NCBI GenBank assembly: GCA_023522315.1
Contig: JAHCSU010000259.1
Coordinates: 1-33,496 of the forward strand
DNA from: Nostoc sp. CCCryo 231-06
GTDB taxonomy: Bacteria; Cyanobacteriota; Cyanobacteriia; Cyanobacteriales; Nostocaceae
Reading direction: 5' to 3'
Length of the DNA stretch: 33,496 bases
Shown here: piece by piece, positions 1 to 7,398 of the stretch
How positions within the stretch are numbered: position 1 is the stretch's first letter
Layout of the letters: each line of letters starts with the position of its first letter
Notes under the pieces: generated by a model
What the model was told of the DNA's origin: nothing
What the model saw: the letters and a program-made list of their open reading frames with translations, nothing else
Database searches by the model: none
Made by a program: the position numbers and the translations under genes

Positions 1-55
1 CACAGAAAACATTGCTGAATTCTGACTCCTGACTCCTGAATTCTGTTTGATAAAT
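1..55. repeat. Left copy of a 55-bp inverted terminal repeat
   Basis: This 55-bp stretch is the exact reverse complement of positions 33442-33496, and the match stops sharply at position 56. It contains two tandem ACTCCTG-type heptamers flanked by GAATTC-like ends, in the style of the short tandem repeats common in heterocystous cyanobacterial intergenic DNA. It is probably a dispersed repeat where the assembly ended rather than the terminus of a linear element. Confidence 0.9.
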
Positions 56-170
56 TGTATGTTATTTAACTCTTAATTCCTAACTGATAAATCCATTTTA
101 TTGTCTAAGTAATCAGTTATGAGTTTCAAAATTTTGCAAATTGCTGTAAGTGCGGGTTGCCTGAAATAGT

Positions 171-200
171 GCGTAGGCGTAGCCCGTCGCAGACATCGCT
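171..200. repeat. Dispersed GC-rich intergenic repeat fragment
   Basis: A GC-rich stretch (GCGTAGGCGTAGCCCGTCGC and the following 10 bases) sits in otherwise AT-rich intergenic DNA downstream of the broken DUF5615 gene. I recognise the wording from short repeats scattered through Nostoc-type genomes, but only one copy lies in this window, so its repeat status rests on recollection. I see nothing else in 56-238. Confidence 0.4.
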
Positions 201-238
201 TGTAGATAAAATAGAATCAAGGTAAATATTGTTATTTT

Positions 239-685
239 TTACCGAGAATTGCTAATTTCCACAATCATTTCTCCTTGACGTAATTGTTCCAGCGCATTAG
301 GCAAAGTAATTGTCAGAAGTTGATGCAAATTACGATTAGTAACATTTCCACAAGTCAACCAAAGAATTTGAGGAGGTATCCCTAGCCGACAAACCAAGTC
401 AACGAAATCACTATCTTTCGTCATAATGATGACATCGGCGATTCTTGCAGCCTCAAAAATTTCTATACAGCACTTCCCGAAGTTATGAGGTACACTAATT
501 GATCGAATTATCGTTTGTATGTCCTAATAGCATCCCAAGTATCTGTACCTCATAGCAGGAGGAAGTGCTGTATCTTTAGCGTCACGTAAACCAATATCTC
601 TTAACGACAAAGCTTCTATAGCAAAACTATTTGTTACCCAACTTGCCAATGTCGGGGGTAACTGTGCATCAATCCAAATCTTCAT
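239..685 (-). pseudogene. DUF5615 (PIN-like) toxin gene, split by a MITE
   Basis: The gene reads from ATG at 685 (MKIWIDAQLPPTLASWV...) to about 573, is interrupted by a small palindromic element, and resumes in the same frame with EIFEAARIADVIIMTKDSDF and then ...LVCRLGIPPQILWLTCGN, ending at 239. DUF5615 proteins are small PIN-like putative RNases; the Asp in the N-terminal WIDAQLP and the KDSDF motif are the usual acidic positions. Removing the element and one TA duplication restores one frame of about 113 codons through ...RDAKDIEIFEAAR. The ATG overlaps the stop codon of the upstream DUF433 gene, the usual layout of this toxin-antitoxin pair. As sequenced, the N-terminal and C-terminal halves cannot form one protein. 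Confidence 0.85.
466..572. mobile_element. 103-bp MITE flanked by TA duplication
   Basis: The element runs 468-570 and is flanked by TA on each side (466-467 and 571-572). Its ends are inverted repeats of about 26 bp: an outer perfect block CAGCACTTCC, a six-base poorly matched stretch, and an inner perfect block TATGAGGTAC. It has no coding capacity. The TA duplication and short inverted termini fit mobilisation by an IS630/Tc1-mariner transposase in trans; no such transposase is present in this window. It lies inside the DUF5615 gene, whose frame is restored when it is removed with one TA. Confidence 0.85.
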
Positions 686-906
686 GCTGTCAACCGCACA
701 AAATCACTCCGTCGTGCAGCAAACAGAAGACAAGCTTGAATATCTTCCAGTTCTAAATCGGGAAAGTCTTCTAAAATTTCGCTAACGGTGACATTTTCGG
801 CTAACATTTCTAAAATATCACTAACTCTAATTCTCATACCTCGGATGCAAGGACGACCCCCACATTGACCAGGAATTTGCGTAATACGAGTCAATAATTC
901 ATTCAT
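682..906 (-). CDS. DUF433 antitoxin
   Basis: This is a small DUF433 protein, beginning MNELLTRITQIPGQCGGRPC and containing the family core IRGMRIRVSDILEMLAENVTVSEILEDFP...LELEDIQACL. DUF433 proteins have a helix-turn-helix-like fold and act as antitoxin partners of PIN-like DUF5615 proteins. I chose the ATG at 906, where family similarity begins; an in-frame start at 948 would add 14 residues with no family resemblance. The stop codon overlaps the ATG of the DUF5615 gene (683-685), so the two were one operon. Because the partner is split by a MITE, this antitoxin is probably an orphan now. Confidence 0.85.
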   Translation of the reverse strand: MNELLTRITQIPGQCGGRPCIRGMRIRVSDILEMLAENVTVSEILEDFPDLELEDIQACLLFAARRSDFVRLTA

Positions 907-984
907 TGAGTTAATTACTGATTTGACTAGCGAACAACATTTTACCATGATTAAATAACCTGCAATTCTGAGTGTCGTTGGGGT

Positions 985-1515
985 TTAGTGATACCAGTCA
1001 TACCACTGCTTCGCGCTACGAACTGCAAACCAGAGCAGTATTAAAGCAATTAATCCTCCTTGCCAGGGAGCGCCAAAGGCAAAAAGTACTAGAACGACAC
1101 ATAAGGTATCTTGAAGAAAGACTGCCCACAACGGTAATCCGCGCAAGCGATAGAACCAACCAACTTGAACTAACTGGAGTACTAAAGCTAACAAACCTCC
1201 AATTAAGGCAATCACCCAGTCTGGCGTTGCTGTTGCTGTAGCTACTGCTAACCCCATAATTGCTCCCACGACGGGAGACATTAATAACTGAACTAGTTGT
1301 AGCAATCTTTGCCCCCGGAACTTTTTTGAGGCTAATAATTCAATTAACGACCAACTGGTGAGGCAGCCTAATAATATTGGTGGAGAAATGTGAGATAAAA
1401 TTGGAACTTGCGACCACAAGTTACTACCCTGCAATAATCCAATGATCAGCAGAGGTGTACCTATTCTCATTCCTGCTGCCGCAGAGGCTGAAAGTGTGGC
1501 TAGGATTTCAATCAT
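985..1515 (-). CDS. DUF4126 integral membrane protein
   Basis: This 176-residue protein is very hydrophobic throughout, with about five or six membrane segments (IEILATLSASAAAGMRIGTP at the N-terminus, then VIALIGGLLALVLQLVQVGW and TLCVVLVLFAFGAPW). It resembles the cyanobacterial DUF4126 family, which has no established biochemical role. I chose the ATG at 1515, where the family N-terminus begins; a TTG start at 1542 would add nine residues. It lies downstream of purB on the same strand, but a 30-bp perfect palindrome separates them, so it is probably transcribed on its own. Function unknown. Confidence 0.7.
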   Translation of the reverse strand: MIEILATLSASAAAGMRIGTPLLIIGLLQGSNLWSQVPILSHISPPILLGCLTSWSLIELLASKKFRGQRLLQLVQLLMSPVVGAIMGLAVATATATPDWVIALIGGLLALVLQLVQVGWFYRLRGLPLWAVFLQDTLCVVLVLFAFGAPWQGGLIALILLWFAVRSAKQWYDWYH

Positions 1516-1662
1516 CAAGGCACTCGAAGCACTAATAAGCAAGTAGATATTTGTTATTTATACTACCCATATCTGGCAAAAATTCCAGCACTAAACTGAC
1601 AGTCTTCAGCATTAAAGATTTTTGGTATTTTAAAAAATTTGCGTATTTGTTGGCTAACAGGT

Positions 1663-1692
1663 TTGTAGTGAGCGCTTAAGCGCTCACTACAA
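1663..1692. terminator. 30-bp perfect palindrome after purB
   Basis: Two 15-base arms (TTGTAGTGAGCGCTT and its exact complement) meet with no loop at 1677/1678, ending 11 bp beyond the purB stop codon. RNA from either strand would form a strong hairpin, so it probably terminates or stabilises the purB transcript. There is no clear U-run, and similar palindromes are dispersed in cyanobacterial genomes, so it may equally be a repeat element. Confidence 0.6.
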
Positions 1693-1703
1693 GCAAATTA
1701 ATC

Positions 1704-2999
1704 TTAAATACCCAACCTTTGGTAAACTTCTTCTAAATGCCTCAGATGCTGCTGGGGGTCAAAACATACCTCTAGTTCTGCTGGGGACAACTTTTGGGTA
1801 ACGCGAGGGTCTTTGCTAATTAAGTCCTGGAAATTACCTTCCGGCTTGTTCCAAGCGGTGTGAGCGCTTTCTTGAACGATCGCATAAGCTTCTTCTCGGT
1901 TGCTTCCCTTGTCTATTAAAGCCAGTAGCACTTTTTGGCTGAACACAACGCCGCCGTAACAGTTGAGATTTCGTTTCATGTTCTCAGGATAGACCAACAG
2001 GTTCTTCACCAAGTCGGTTATTTCTGTTAACATAAAATGTGTCAAAGTGCAAGCATCTGGCAAAATTACCCGTTCTACAGAACTATGGGAAATATCCCTT
2101 TCATGCCAGAGAGCAACGTTTTCCAAAGCTGCACCGGCATGGCTTCTGACGAGTCGCGCCATTCCCGTCAGCCGTTCTGAACGGATGGGATTGCGCTTGT
2201 GTGGCATTGCCGAGGAACCTTTTTGACCTTTGGAGAAGAATTCTTCAACTTCCAGAACGTCTGTTTTTTGCAGATTGCGAATTTCTACAGCAAAACGTTC
2301 GATGGATGCTGCAACCAAAGCTAATTGTTGCACATAGTCGGCGTGGCGATCGCGGGAAATAACTTGTGTTGAGGCCGTATCGGGTTTGAGTCCAAGTTTT
2401 TGGCAAGCGATCGCTTCTACACGCGGTTCAACATTCGCATAGGTTCCCACTGCACCAGAAATCTTACCCACAGCGATCGTTTGGCGGAGTATTCTTAGAC
2501 GTTCTTGGTGTCGCAACACTTCTGCTAACCACCCAGCTAGCTTGAAACCAAAAGTAATCGGTTCAGCGTGAATACCATGCGATCGGCCAGCCATCACTGT
2601 ATGACGATGTTCCCGTGCTTTTTGGCGAATTACCTGAATCAAATCTTCCAGACGTTGCAATAATATATCCAGGCTGGCAACCAATTGCAGTGCTAAAGCT
2701 GTATCCAAAACATCCGAACTGGTTAAACCCAGGTGAATGTAGCGTCCTGCATCACCCACATACTCGTTGACATTTGTCAAGAAAGCGATCACGTCGTGGC
2801 GGACTACAGCCTCAATTTCCAGCACCCTATCGGGGTCAAAATCTGCCTTGGCCTTAATTTCCTCAACCGCCTGAGATGGAATGTAACCCAGTTCAGCTTG
2901 AGCCTCGCAAACAGCAATTTCGACTTGCAGCCAAGTTTTTAGCTTATAGGTTTCACTCCACAGATTAGCCATTTCGGGCAAAGTATAACGCTCAATCAC
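1704..2999 (-). CDS. purB: Adenylosuccinate lyase
   Basis: This cytosolic enzyme of the aspartase/fumarase superfamily cleaves fumarate from SAICAR in purine synthesis and from adenylosuccinate in AMP synthesis. The 431-residue length is normal for bacterial PurB. The superfamily signature GSSAMPHKRNP lies at residues 261-271, with the flexible catalytic-loop serine. Active-site histidines are visible at His68 (VVRHDV) and His141 (GRSHGIHAEP). The start at 2999 gives the canonical N-terminus MIERYTLPEMANLWSE. The DUF421 gene ends 40 bp upstream on the same strand, so co-transcription is possible. The gene appears intact. Confidence 0.97.
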   Translation of the reverse strand: MIERYTLPEMANLWSETYKLKTWLQVEIAVCEAQAELGYIPSQAVEEIKAKADFDPDRVLEIEAVVRHDVIAFLTNVNEYVGDAGRYIHLGLTSSDVLDTALALQLVASLDILLQRLEDLIQVIRQKAREHRHTVMAGRSHGIHAEPITFGFKLAGWLAEVLRHQERLRILRQTIAVGKISGAVGTYANVEPRVEAIACQKLGLKPDTASTQVISRDRHADYVQQLALVAASIERFAVEIRNLQKTDVLEVEEFFSKGQKGSSAMPHKRNPIRSERLTGMARLVRSHAGAALENVALWHERDISHSSVERVILPDACTLTHFMLTEITDLVKNLLVYPENMKRNLNCYGGVVFSQKVLLALIDKGSNREEAYAIVQESAHTAWNKPEGNFQDLISKDPRVTQKLSPAELEVCFDPQQHLRHLEEVYQRLGI

Positions 3000-3039
3000 A
3001 GTTCGGCACAGAATACAACCGTCATATTTTACAGTTTAA

Positions 3040-3597
3040 TTAATGTAGATCGCTTTTTAGTACTGCTTTTTGCTCAGGGACGGAACTAGTTTTGGAGTCA
3101 AAGGTGATGATACTAATCCTGCCGTCAGCTTCCATATATGCAAACTTCACATCTGCTAAAAATTCCACACCTTGCTGGCGTAACTTGCTCATCAACTCAT
3201 CGTCTGTAATTAACTCTCGTTGTAAATGACGCTGAATCATTCGACCATTTTTTACCAATAGTAGGGGTGGCTGATTCAGAAAACGTTGGAACTGTGGTAT
3301 TTTATAGCCTAACCAGTTCAATAAGTAACTCCAAAAAATCACAGTTCCTACCAGGATAGCGCCTTCAGTAATCGATGTATAATTACTCGCCATAGCGTTT
3401 TGGGCAGCTTCAGCAAATAGCACAACTACGAGTAAATCAGTAATTCCTAGTGTTCCTAATTGTCGGCTAGGAAGCAAGCGTAACACTGAAAACAGCGCTA
3501 AATAAACTAGCGAACCACGGATAATTAACTCAAAGATGCTGATGCTAGGAATAAAGATTGCCTGCCAATTGATAAAAAACCATTTTTCCATTACCAC
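3040..3597 (-). CDS. DUF421/YetF-family membrane protein
   Basis: This 185-residue protein has three hydrophobic segments in its first 100 residues (near ELIIRGSLVYLALFSVLRLL, GITDLLVVVLFAEAAQNAM and GAILVGTVIFWSYLLNWLGY), then a soluble domain with PPLLLVKNGRM and LRQQGVEFLADVKFAYMEAD. That is the layout of the YetF/DUF421 family, whose members are membrane proteins with a cytosolic alpha/beta domain and no settled activity. A GTG start at 3597 lies about nine bases after an AAGGAAG ribosome site and is preferred over the ATG at 3591. It ends 40 bp before purB on the same strand. Confidence 0.85.
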   Translation of the reverse strand: MVMEKWFFINWQAIFIPSISIFELIIRGSLVYLALFSVLRLLPSRQLGTLGITDLLVVVLFAEAAQNAMASNYTSITEGAILVGTVIFWSYLLNWLGYKIPQFQRFLNQPPLLLVKNGRMIQRHLQRELITDDELMSKLRQQGVEFLADVKFAYMEADGRISIITFDSKTSSVPEQKAVLKSDLH

Positions 3598-3747
3598 TGA
3601 TTTTCTTCCTTTCTCAATAGACTTCTGGAAAAAATCCAGTATCAGGTTATTTATCTGTGGTCTTATTTCATAAGACTAACTTTTATTAGAAGTTAAATAC
3701 TTCAACATTTATCATTTTTACAAACCTAAATTCTTAACAATCAGGAA

Positions 3748-4764
3748 TTAAAATCGCTGATTTTTTCTTCTCTGTTTTAAACGCTTGGGCTTCTTGAAAG
3801 ACTGTAACAAGCGATTAATAAAGTTAGAAGAGGGCTTTTTATTAGTGGACGATTGCCCCGTTGGAGCCTTACCATTATATTCCCTGTTATCAGATAAAGG
3901 TATGGCATGTTTAGATGGGGTTATGCCGCTACCGTACCTTCTAGCATAAACTTGGGTAAACTCCGCACCGAAGAAAAGAATCTGCGCGGCATAGTTAACC
4001 CAAGCTAAGATTACTACCAGTGAACCGGCTGCACCATAGGCTGAACCAAAACTGCCATTACCTAAATATTGTCCTAACAAAAATCTACCAATAGAAAACA
4101 AAAAGGAGGTGAGCATAGCTCCAATTAAAACATCACTCCAACCAATTTCGACATCTGGTAGGACTTTAAAAATAAGTCCGAACAGCACTGTAGTGATAGC
4201 AAAAGAGATAACGAAATTGAGAAATTGCCAGAGGAAATCAACACCTGGGATCAAGTTGCTAAAATATGTGACTAAAGCTGCTAACGCCGTACTAATTACC
4301 AGAGAAACTAAAAGTAAAAAGCCAATACCTATCACCATTGCAAAGGACAAAACGCGTAGGCGAATAACGTTAGTTACACCGCGTCCGGGTTTCGGTTTCA
4401 CTTCCCAAATCGTGTTGAGGGAATCTTGCAACTCGGTAAATAAACCAGTAGCACCCACTAGGAGAACTACAACACTAATAATGGAAGCGATCGCTCCTGT
4501 TTTTGGTTTATTAGCATTCTGAATGGCTGTTTGGATAAATTCTGCGCCATCTGGGCCGACTAAACCTTGAATTTGTCCAACGATTTGCCCCCTCGCCGCT
4601 TCCTCTCCAAATACTGCCCCTGCGATCGCAATTACAATAATTAATAGCGGTGCAATAGAAAAAATCGTGTAATAAGCTAACGCCGCCGCTAACCGTGAGG
4701 CTTTATCCTCACTCCATTCTTTGAATGTCTCTTGGAATAACTTCAAAATCGCCTGCAAATTCAT
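3748..4764 (-). CDS. YihY/BrkB-family inner-membrane protein
   Basis: This is a 338-residue polytopic membrane protein. It opens with the family motif DKASRLAAALAYYTIFSIAP and contains LLVGATGLFTELQDSLNTIW, a LPDVEIGWSDVLIGA loop and a final AAGSLVVILAWVNYAAQILF segment ending FFGAEFTQVYAR. These are hallmarks of the YihY (former BrkB, wrongly called RNase BN) family, whose transport role is unsettled. About six transmembrane helices are visible. The last 50 residues are a hydrophilic, strongly basic tail (KKPKRLKQRRKNQRF), probably cytosolic. An AAGGAG ribosome site precedes the ATG. The gene appears complete and monocistronic. Confidence 0.9.
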   Translation of the reverse strand: MNLQAILKLFQETFKEWSEDKASRLAAALAYYTIFSIAPLLIIVIAIAGAVFGEEAARGQIVGQIQGLVGPDGAEFIQTAIQNANKPKTGAIASIISVVVLLVGATGLFTELQDSLNTIWEVKPKPGRGVTNVIRLRVLSFAMVIGIGFLLLVSLVISTALAALVTYFSNLIPGVDFLWQFLNFVISFAITTVLFGLIFKVLPDVEIGWSDVLIGAMLTSFLFSIGRFLLGQYLGNGSFGSAYGAAGSLVVILAWVNYAAQILFFGAEFTQVYARRYGSGITPSKHAIPLSDNREYNGKAPTGQSSTNKKPSSNFINRLLQSFKKPKRLKQRRKNQRF

Positions 4765-5124
4765 CCAATCAGTCTCCTTAGGGAATGTCGCTTACTTCCT
4801 GATATATTGGATACTGATTTACTAGGTAGCCACATCCTCCCAAGGGTGTTTGTGAAGCGTCCTGGAGGAGGAATTTAGCAGAGTCGATAATTTCCTTGAC
4901 AGGAATATCTATAAATAATTTGCTTTTTGGTGAGCTAAGGAAGCTTTAGCTCAGTGGAAGACATACATCACGAACTCTTCAAGCATAGGTCGTAATGTGT
5001 TGATGAAGAGTTCGTGAGAGTTTCTGAAGCATTTGCTTTGCTCTCGATTGAATATCTTAACAATCAAGAGCAGAGCATATGCATTTACGCTTTTAACCAA
5101 TGATAAAGTCGAGCTTGGAGATGG
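4765..5124. other. Intergenic region with two hairpins
   Basis: This 360-bp gap lies between the BrkB-family gene start and the DUF4394 gene stop. It holds two inverted repeats: 4931-4938 with 4946-4953 (TGAGCTAA arms, 7-base loop), and 4968-4981 with 5004-5017 (14-base perfect arms TCACGAACTCTTCA, 22-base loop). Neither has a clear T-run. The second is the better candidate for ending transcription of the DUF4394 gene. I see no further gene here. Confidence 0.6.
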
Positions 5125-5979
5125 CTACTTAGATGTAACGGCTAAACCAATGAAGTTACCTTTAGGTACATCGGCGATTTTAGTTGCAATGCCAGTAGAT
5201 AGATTAATCTTGTAAAGAACTGAACCAGACAGTGCATAGCCAGTATTTGTGCCTTGTCTATTTGTAAAGATGTCGAACCCGCTTATCGGTGCAAAGTTAA
5301 CACCGAGATTGCCAATTGTTCTGAGAGTGCCATCATTGGGTGGATTTTGCAGTACTAACACGTCAAGATCGTAATCAATCCCATAAAGTTGAGTTGATGT
5401 GGCTCCAGCAACCGAATTTGTGTAAGCGACAGCGGTAACGTTGGGGTCAACTTTGGCGTTGACATCATCTGTAGCATAAGCTAGGGGTGTATCAACAGTA
5501 ACTGCACCAGTATCTACATTGGTACGAAAATTTTGGTCATTGCTACCTACTATCCGTAAGCGGTCTGGTACGGGATTGAAGTCAAACCCTGATTGAAATC
5601 CTCCATTAAAGCTGCTAGATAGTTTGCTCACAAACTTAGCCTGACCAGTTATAAAGTTGATCGTGTATACGTTGTCAGTATCTGTGACACCGTAAAGCAG
5701 ACCGTTTGCTGGACGGAAGTCAATGCCTTGTAAATTGCCGTCAATTCCTTTGACTTGAATTGCTTTAGCAAATCCACTCGGATCTATATTTACAAGAGTA
5801 TTATTTGAGGTTAAGCCAATGAATCTTAAACTAGACGATTTGCCTGTAACATTTATTTGAAGGATATCACCTAATTTCGTGATCCCAACGTCAGCTGAAA
5901 TTTTGTTAGCACTCAGGCCAAGACTTGCAGTGACTACAGTAACTACAAGGGCAATTTTACGTGTGATAAAGCCTTTCAT
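5125..5979 (-). CDS. Secreted DUF4394 protein
   Basis: This 284-residue protein has a clear signal peptide (MKGFITRKIALVVTVVTASLGLSANKISA), so it is exported. The mature part matches the DUF4394 family: GLTSNNTLVNIDPSGF, IDFRPANGLLYGVTDTDNVY, GFDFNPVPDRLRIVGSNDQN and LYGIDYDLDVLVLQNPPNDG. These read as repeated blades of a beta-propeller-like fold; no catalytic residues or biochemical role are known. The ATG at 5979 is preferred because GGAG lies about seven bases upstream; an in-frame TTG at 5991 would put four residues before the signal peptide. It has its own flanking intergenic regions and no obvious operon partner. Confidence 0.87.
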   Translation of the reverse strand: MKGFITRKIALVVTVVTASLGLSANKISADVGITKLGDILQINVTGKSSSLRFIGLTSNNTLVNIDPSGFAKAIQVKGIDGNLQGIDFRPANGLLYGVTDTDNVYTINFITGQAKFVSKLSSSFNGGFQSGFDFNPVPDRLRIVGSNDQNFRTNVDTGAVTVDTPLAYATDDVNAKVDPNVTAVAYTNSVAGATSTQLYGIDYDLDVLVLQNPPNDGTLRTIGNLGVNFAPISGFDIFTNRQGTNTGYALSGSVLYKINLSTGIATKIADVPKGNFIGLAVTSK

Positions 5980-6659
5980 TCTACACTCCAAGATAAGATT
6001 TTCTAATTTTGATTCAGCAACAAGCTATCCTTTACTAAAAGGATTAATGGTTGAAGCTTACTTATGACTACAGATTACACTTAAATCATTTTTGATAGGT
6101 TAAGACAAAATTAATTTTGTCAATAGTAGTTACGCTGTAAATTATCTCAGTGCGTGGTTATCGGATTCAATTTGGTACAGAGTCTAGAAGACAAAAATGA
6201 GTGATGCTTTTTCAGATGACGTTATATCATGTCCGCCAAATTACCCATAATAAAAGAACCCCACCTCCAACCCCTCCCCGCTTGCGGGGAGGGGAGACGA
6301 AGCGTAGCTTTGGCGGGGTGGGGTTCTTCGGGTTTAATCAGTAATCAAACGGACATGATATTAGCTCGACTTTATCCATTTTTTCGCAACGCGATACTCC
6401 TGCGGAGTCGTTTCACGAACGCCTAACCTGAAACCTCTGTGGGACTATAGTTTTACTTTTTGAACTTCATAGATAATCTATGACGTGGAAAAAGTATTTA
6501 CTAAAAAACCAGGGTTTTTGCCGGATAAAGAAAACTTAGTTGCTCATTTTAGATAAAGTCGAGCTTAAATGGTCGTCAGCATATTCTCCTTGAAAATAGC
6601 TGTAATATTGCACGAGAGGAATAGAGCAGGTGCGCTACGAATTCACTGAACCGTTGTGC
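5980..6659. other. Repeat-rich intergenic region
   Basis: This gap of about 680 bp carries the promoter region of the DUF4394 gene and the 3' side of the 140-codon secreted-protein gene. It contains a nested MITE-like element (6224-6361) and two copies of a 14-15-mer (6363-6376 inverted, 6552-6566 direct) that also occurs at 5102-5116. A short hairpin-like stretch around 6388-6412 (ACTCCTGCGGAGT) resembles dispersed cyanobacterial repeats. Short open frames here fall in repeats and are not convincing genes. Confidence 0.6.
6224..6361. mobile_element. MITE-like element with nested hairpin
   Basis: Perfect 12-bp inverted ends (ATATCATGTCCG at 6224-6235, its complement at 6350-6361) enclose a second inverted pair (GAACCCCACC at 6258-6267 and GGTGGGGTTC near 6317-6326). 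Inside that is a G/C-rich hairpin, CCCCTCCCCGC-TTGC-GGGGAGGGG. There is no coding capacity. The layering suggests a non-autonomous element that captured, or was built around, a separate palindromic repeat. Confidence 0.7.
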
Positions 6660-7079
6660 CTAGTTTGGGAAGTCAGAGACCTTAGTGGCGCTAAAGTTGT
6701 AATCAACTCCCGCAGCTGCACCATCTGATAACTTCCAGACGTTGAATTGTCCCCCTAGCACCAAACCATTAACTGAGATCCATGCTGAATAAAACTGAAC
6801 TGGAATTCCATTAACTGTGACTAAAAATACTATCCGGCGCGAGGAATTATTATAGTACCCTTGCAAGGGACTTCCAAAGATAGTGCCGGAGATAGTACCG
6901 TTTCCAGCTTGTGTAATGTTAAGATCGCCATTACTGGCGTTTGCTAGTAGAAACCACCGACCTGTAATGTTGCCTGGAGTAGCAGATTGTGAAAGGGCTA
7001 CACCCGGCGATAACATCGTCATACCACCTAGCATTATGCCTGCTGCCAAAGCTGCTCGCGTTCTAAGATTCGCTTCCAT
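6660..7079 (-). CDS. Small secreted protein of unknown function
   Basis: I do not recognise this 139-residue protein. The N-terminus is a signal peptide (MEANLRTRAALAAGIMLGGM, then TMLSPGVALSQSA), so it is exported. The mature part of about 105 residues is rich in Gly, Asn, Thr and Ser with alternating hydrophobic positions (GRWFLLANASNGDLNITQAG, ISGTIFGSPLQGYYNNSSRR, QFYSAWISVNGLVLGGQF), which reads as a small all-beta barrel or sandwich. There are no cysteines and no obvious catalytic motif. The ATG at 7079 has AGGAG about nine bases upstream. It stands alone on the minus strand. Confidence 0.75.
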   Translation of the reverse strand: MEANLRTRAALAAGIMLGGMTMLSPGVALSQSATPGNITGRWFLLANASNGDLNITQAGNGTISGTIFGSPLQGYYNNSSRRIVFLVTVNGIPVQFYSAWISVNGLVLGGQFNVWKLSDGAAAGVDYNFSATKVSDFPN

Positions 7080-7398
7080 CAACTTTCACTCCTGTATTTT
7101 GTTTTCAGTAGAACTGGTCTTGTACAATGAGTATGTAAACTTATTTAGGTATTCAATTCAGTACATATACTGTTGATCTTTACCTTATCATTTGTATTCA
7201 ACCCAACTGTTCCTTTTTAGATTTCTTTACAAATAGCATCTAAGCCGAAACCAAATCATTACTTAAGGATAATTGTAGGTTGGGTTGAACGAACGCGAAC
7301 AGCGTCCCGTAGGGAAGTAAAACCCAACAACCTACGACAAATGTTGGGTTTCGTTCCTCAACCCAACCTACAGAGTTTAAGGTTTTTCAATCCTATGT
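7080..7398. other. Intergenic region with a palindromic repeat
   Basis: This 319-bp gap is the upstream region of the small secreted-protein gene and the 3' flank of comM. Positions 7274-7372 are a palindromic repeat, listed separately. The remaining AT-rich part (7080-7273) presumably carries the secreted-protein promoter; I cannot assign boxes with confidence. Confidence 0.5.
7274..7372. repeat. 99-bp MITE-like palindromic repeat
   Basis: Perfect 15-bp inverted ends, TGTAGGTTGGGTTGA (7274-7288) and its complement (7358-7372), enclose a GCGTCCCGTAGGGA-like core and further AACCCAAC/GTTGGGTT pairs. The whole could fold into a cruciform or, in RNA, a long stem ending about 27 bp after the comM stop. 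It is non-coding and resembles short dispersed elements of filamentous cyanobacteria. It could also serve as the comM terminator. Confidence 0.7.

Noticed and set aside
972..1241. 89-codon plus-strand frame opposite the DUF4126 gene
   Set aside because: It lies entirely antisense to a membrane protein with a clear family pattern; the apparent basic protein is a by-product of the opposite strand.
6229..6426. 65-codon frame on the plus strand
   Set aside because: It lies across the palindromic element at 6224-6361 and its translation follows the repeat, so it is not a gene.
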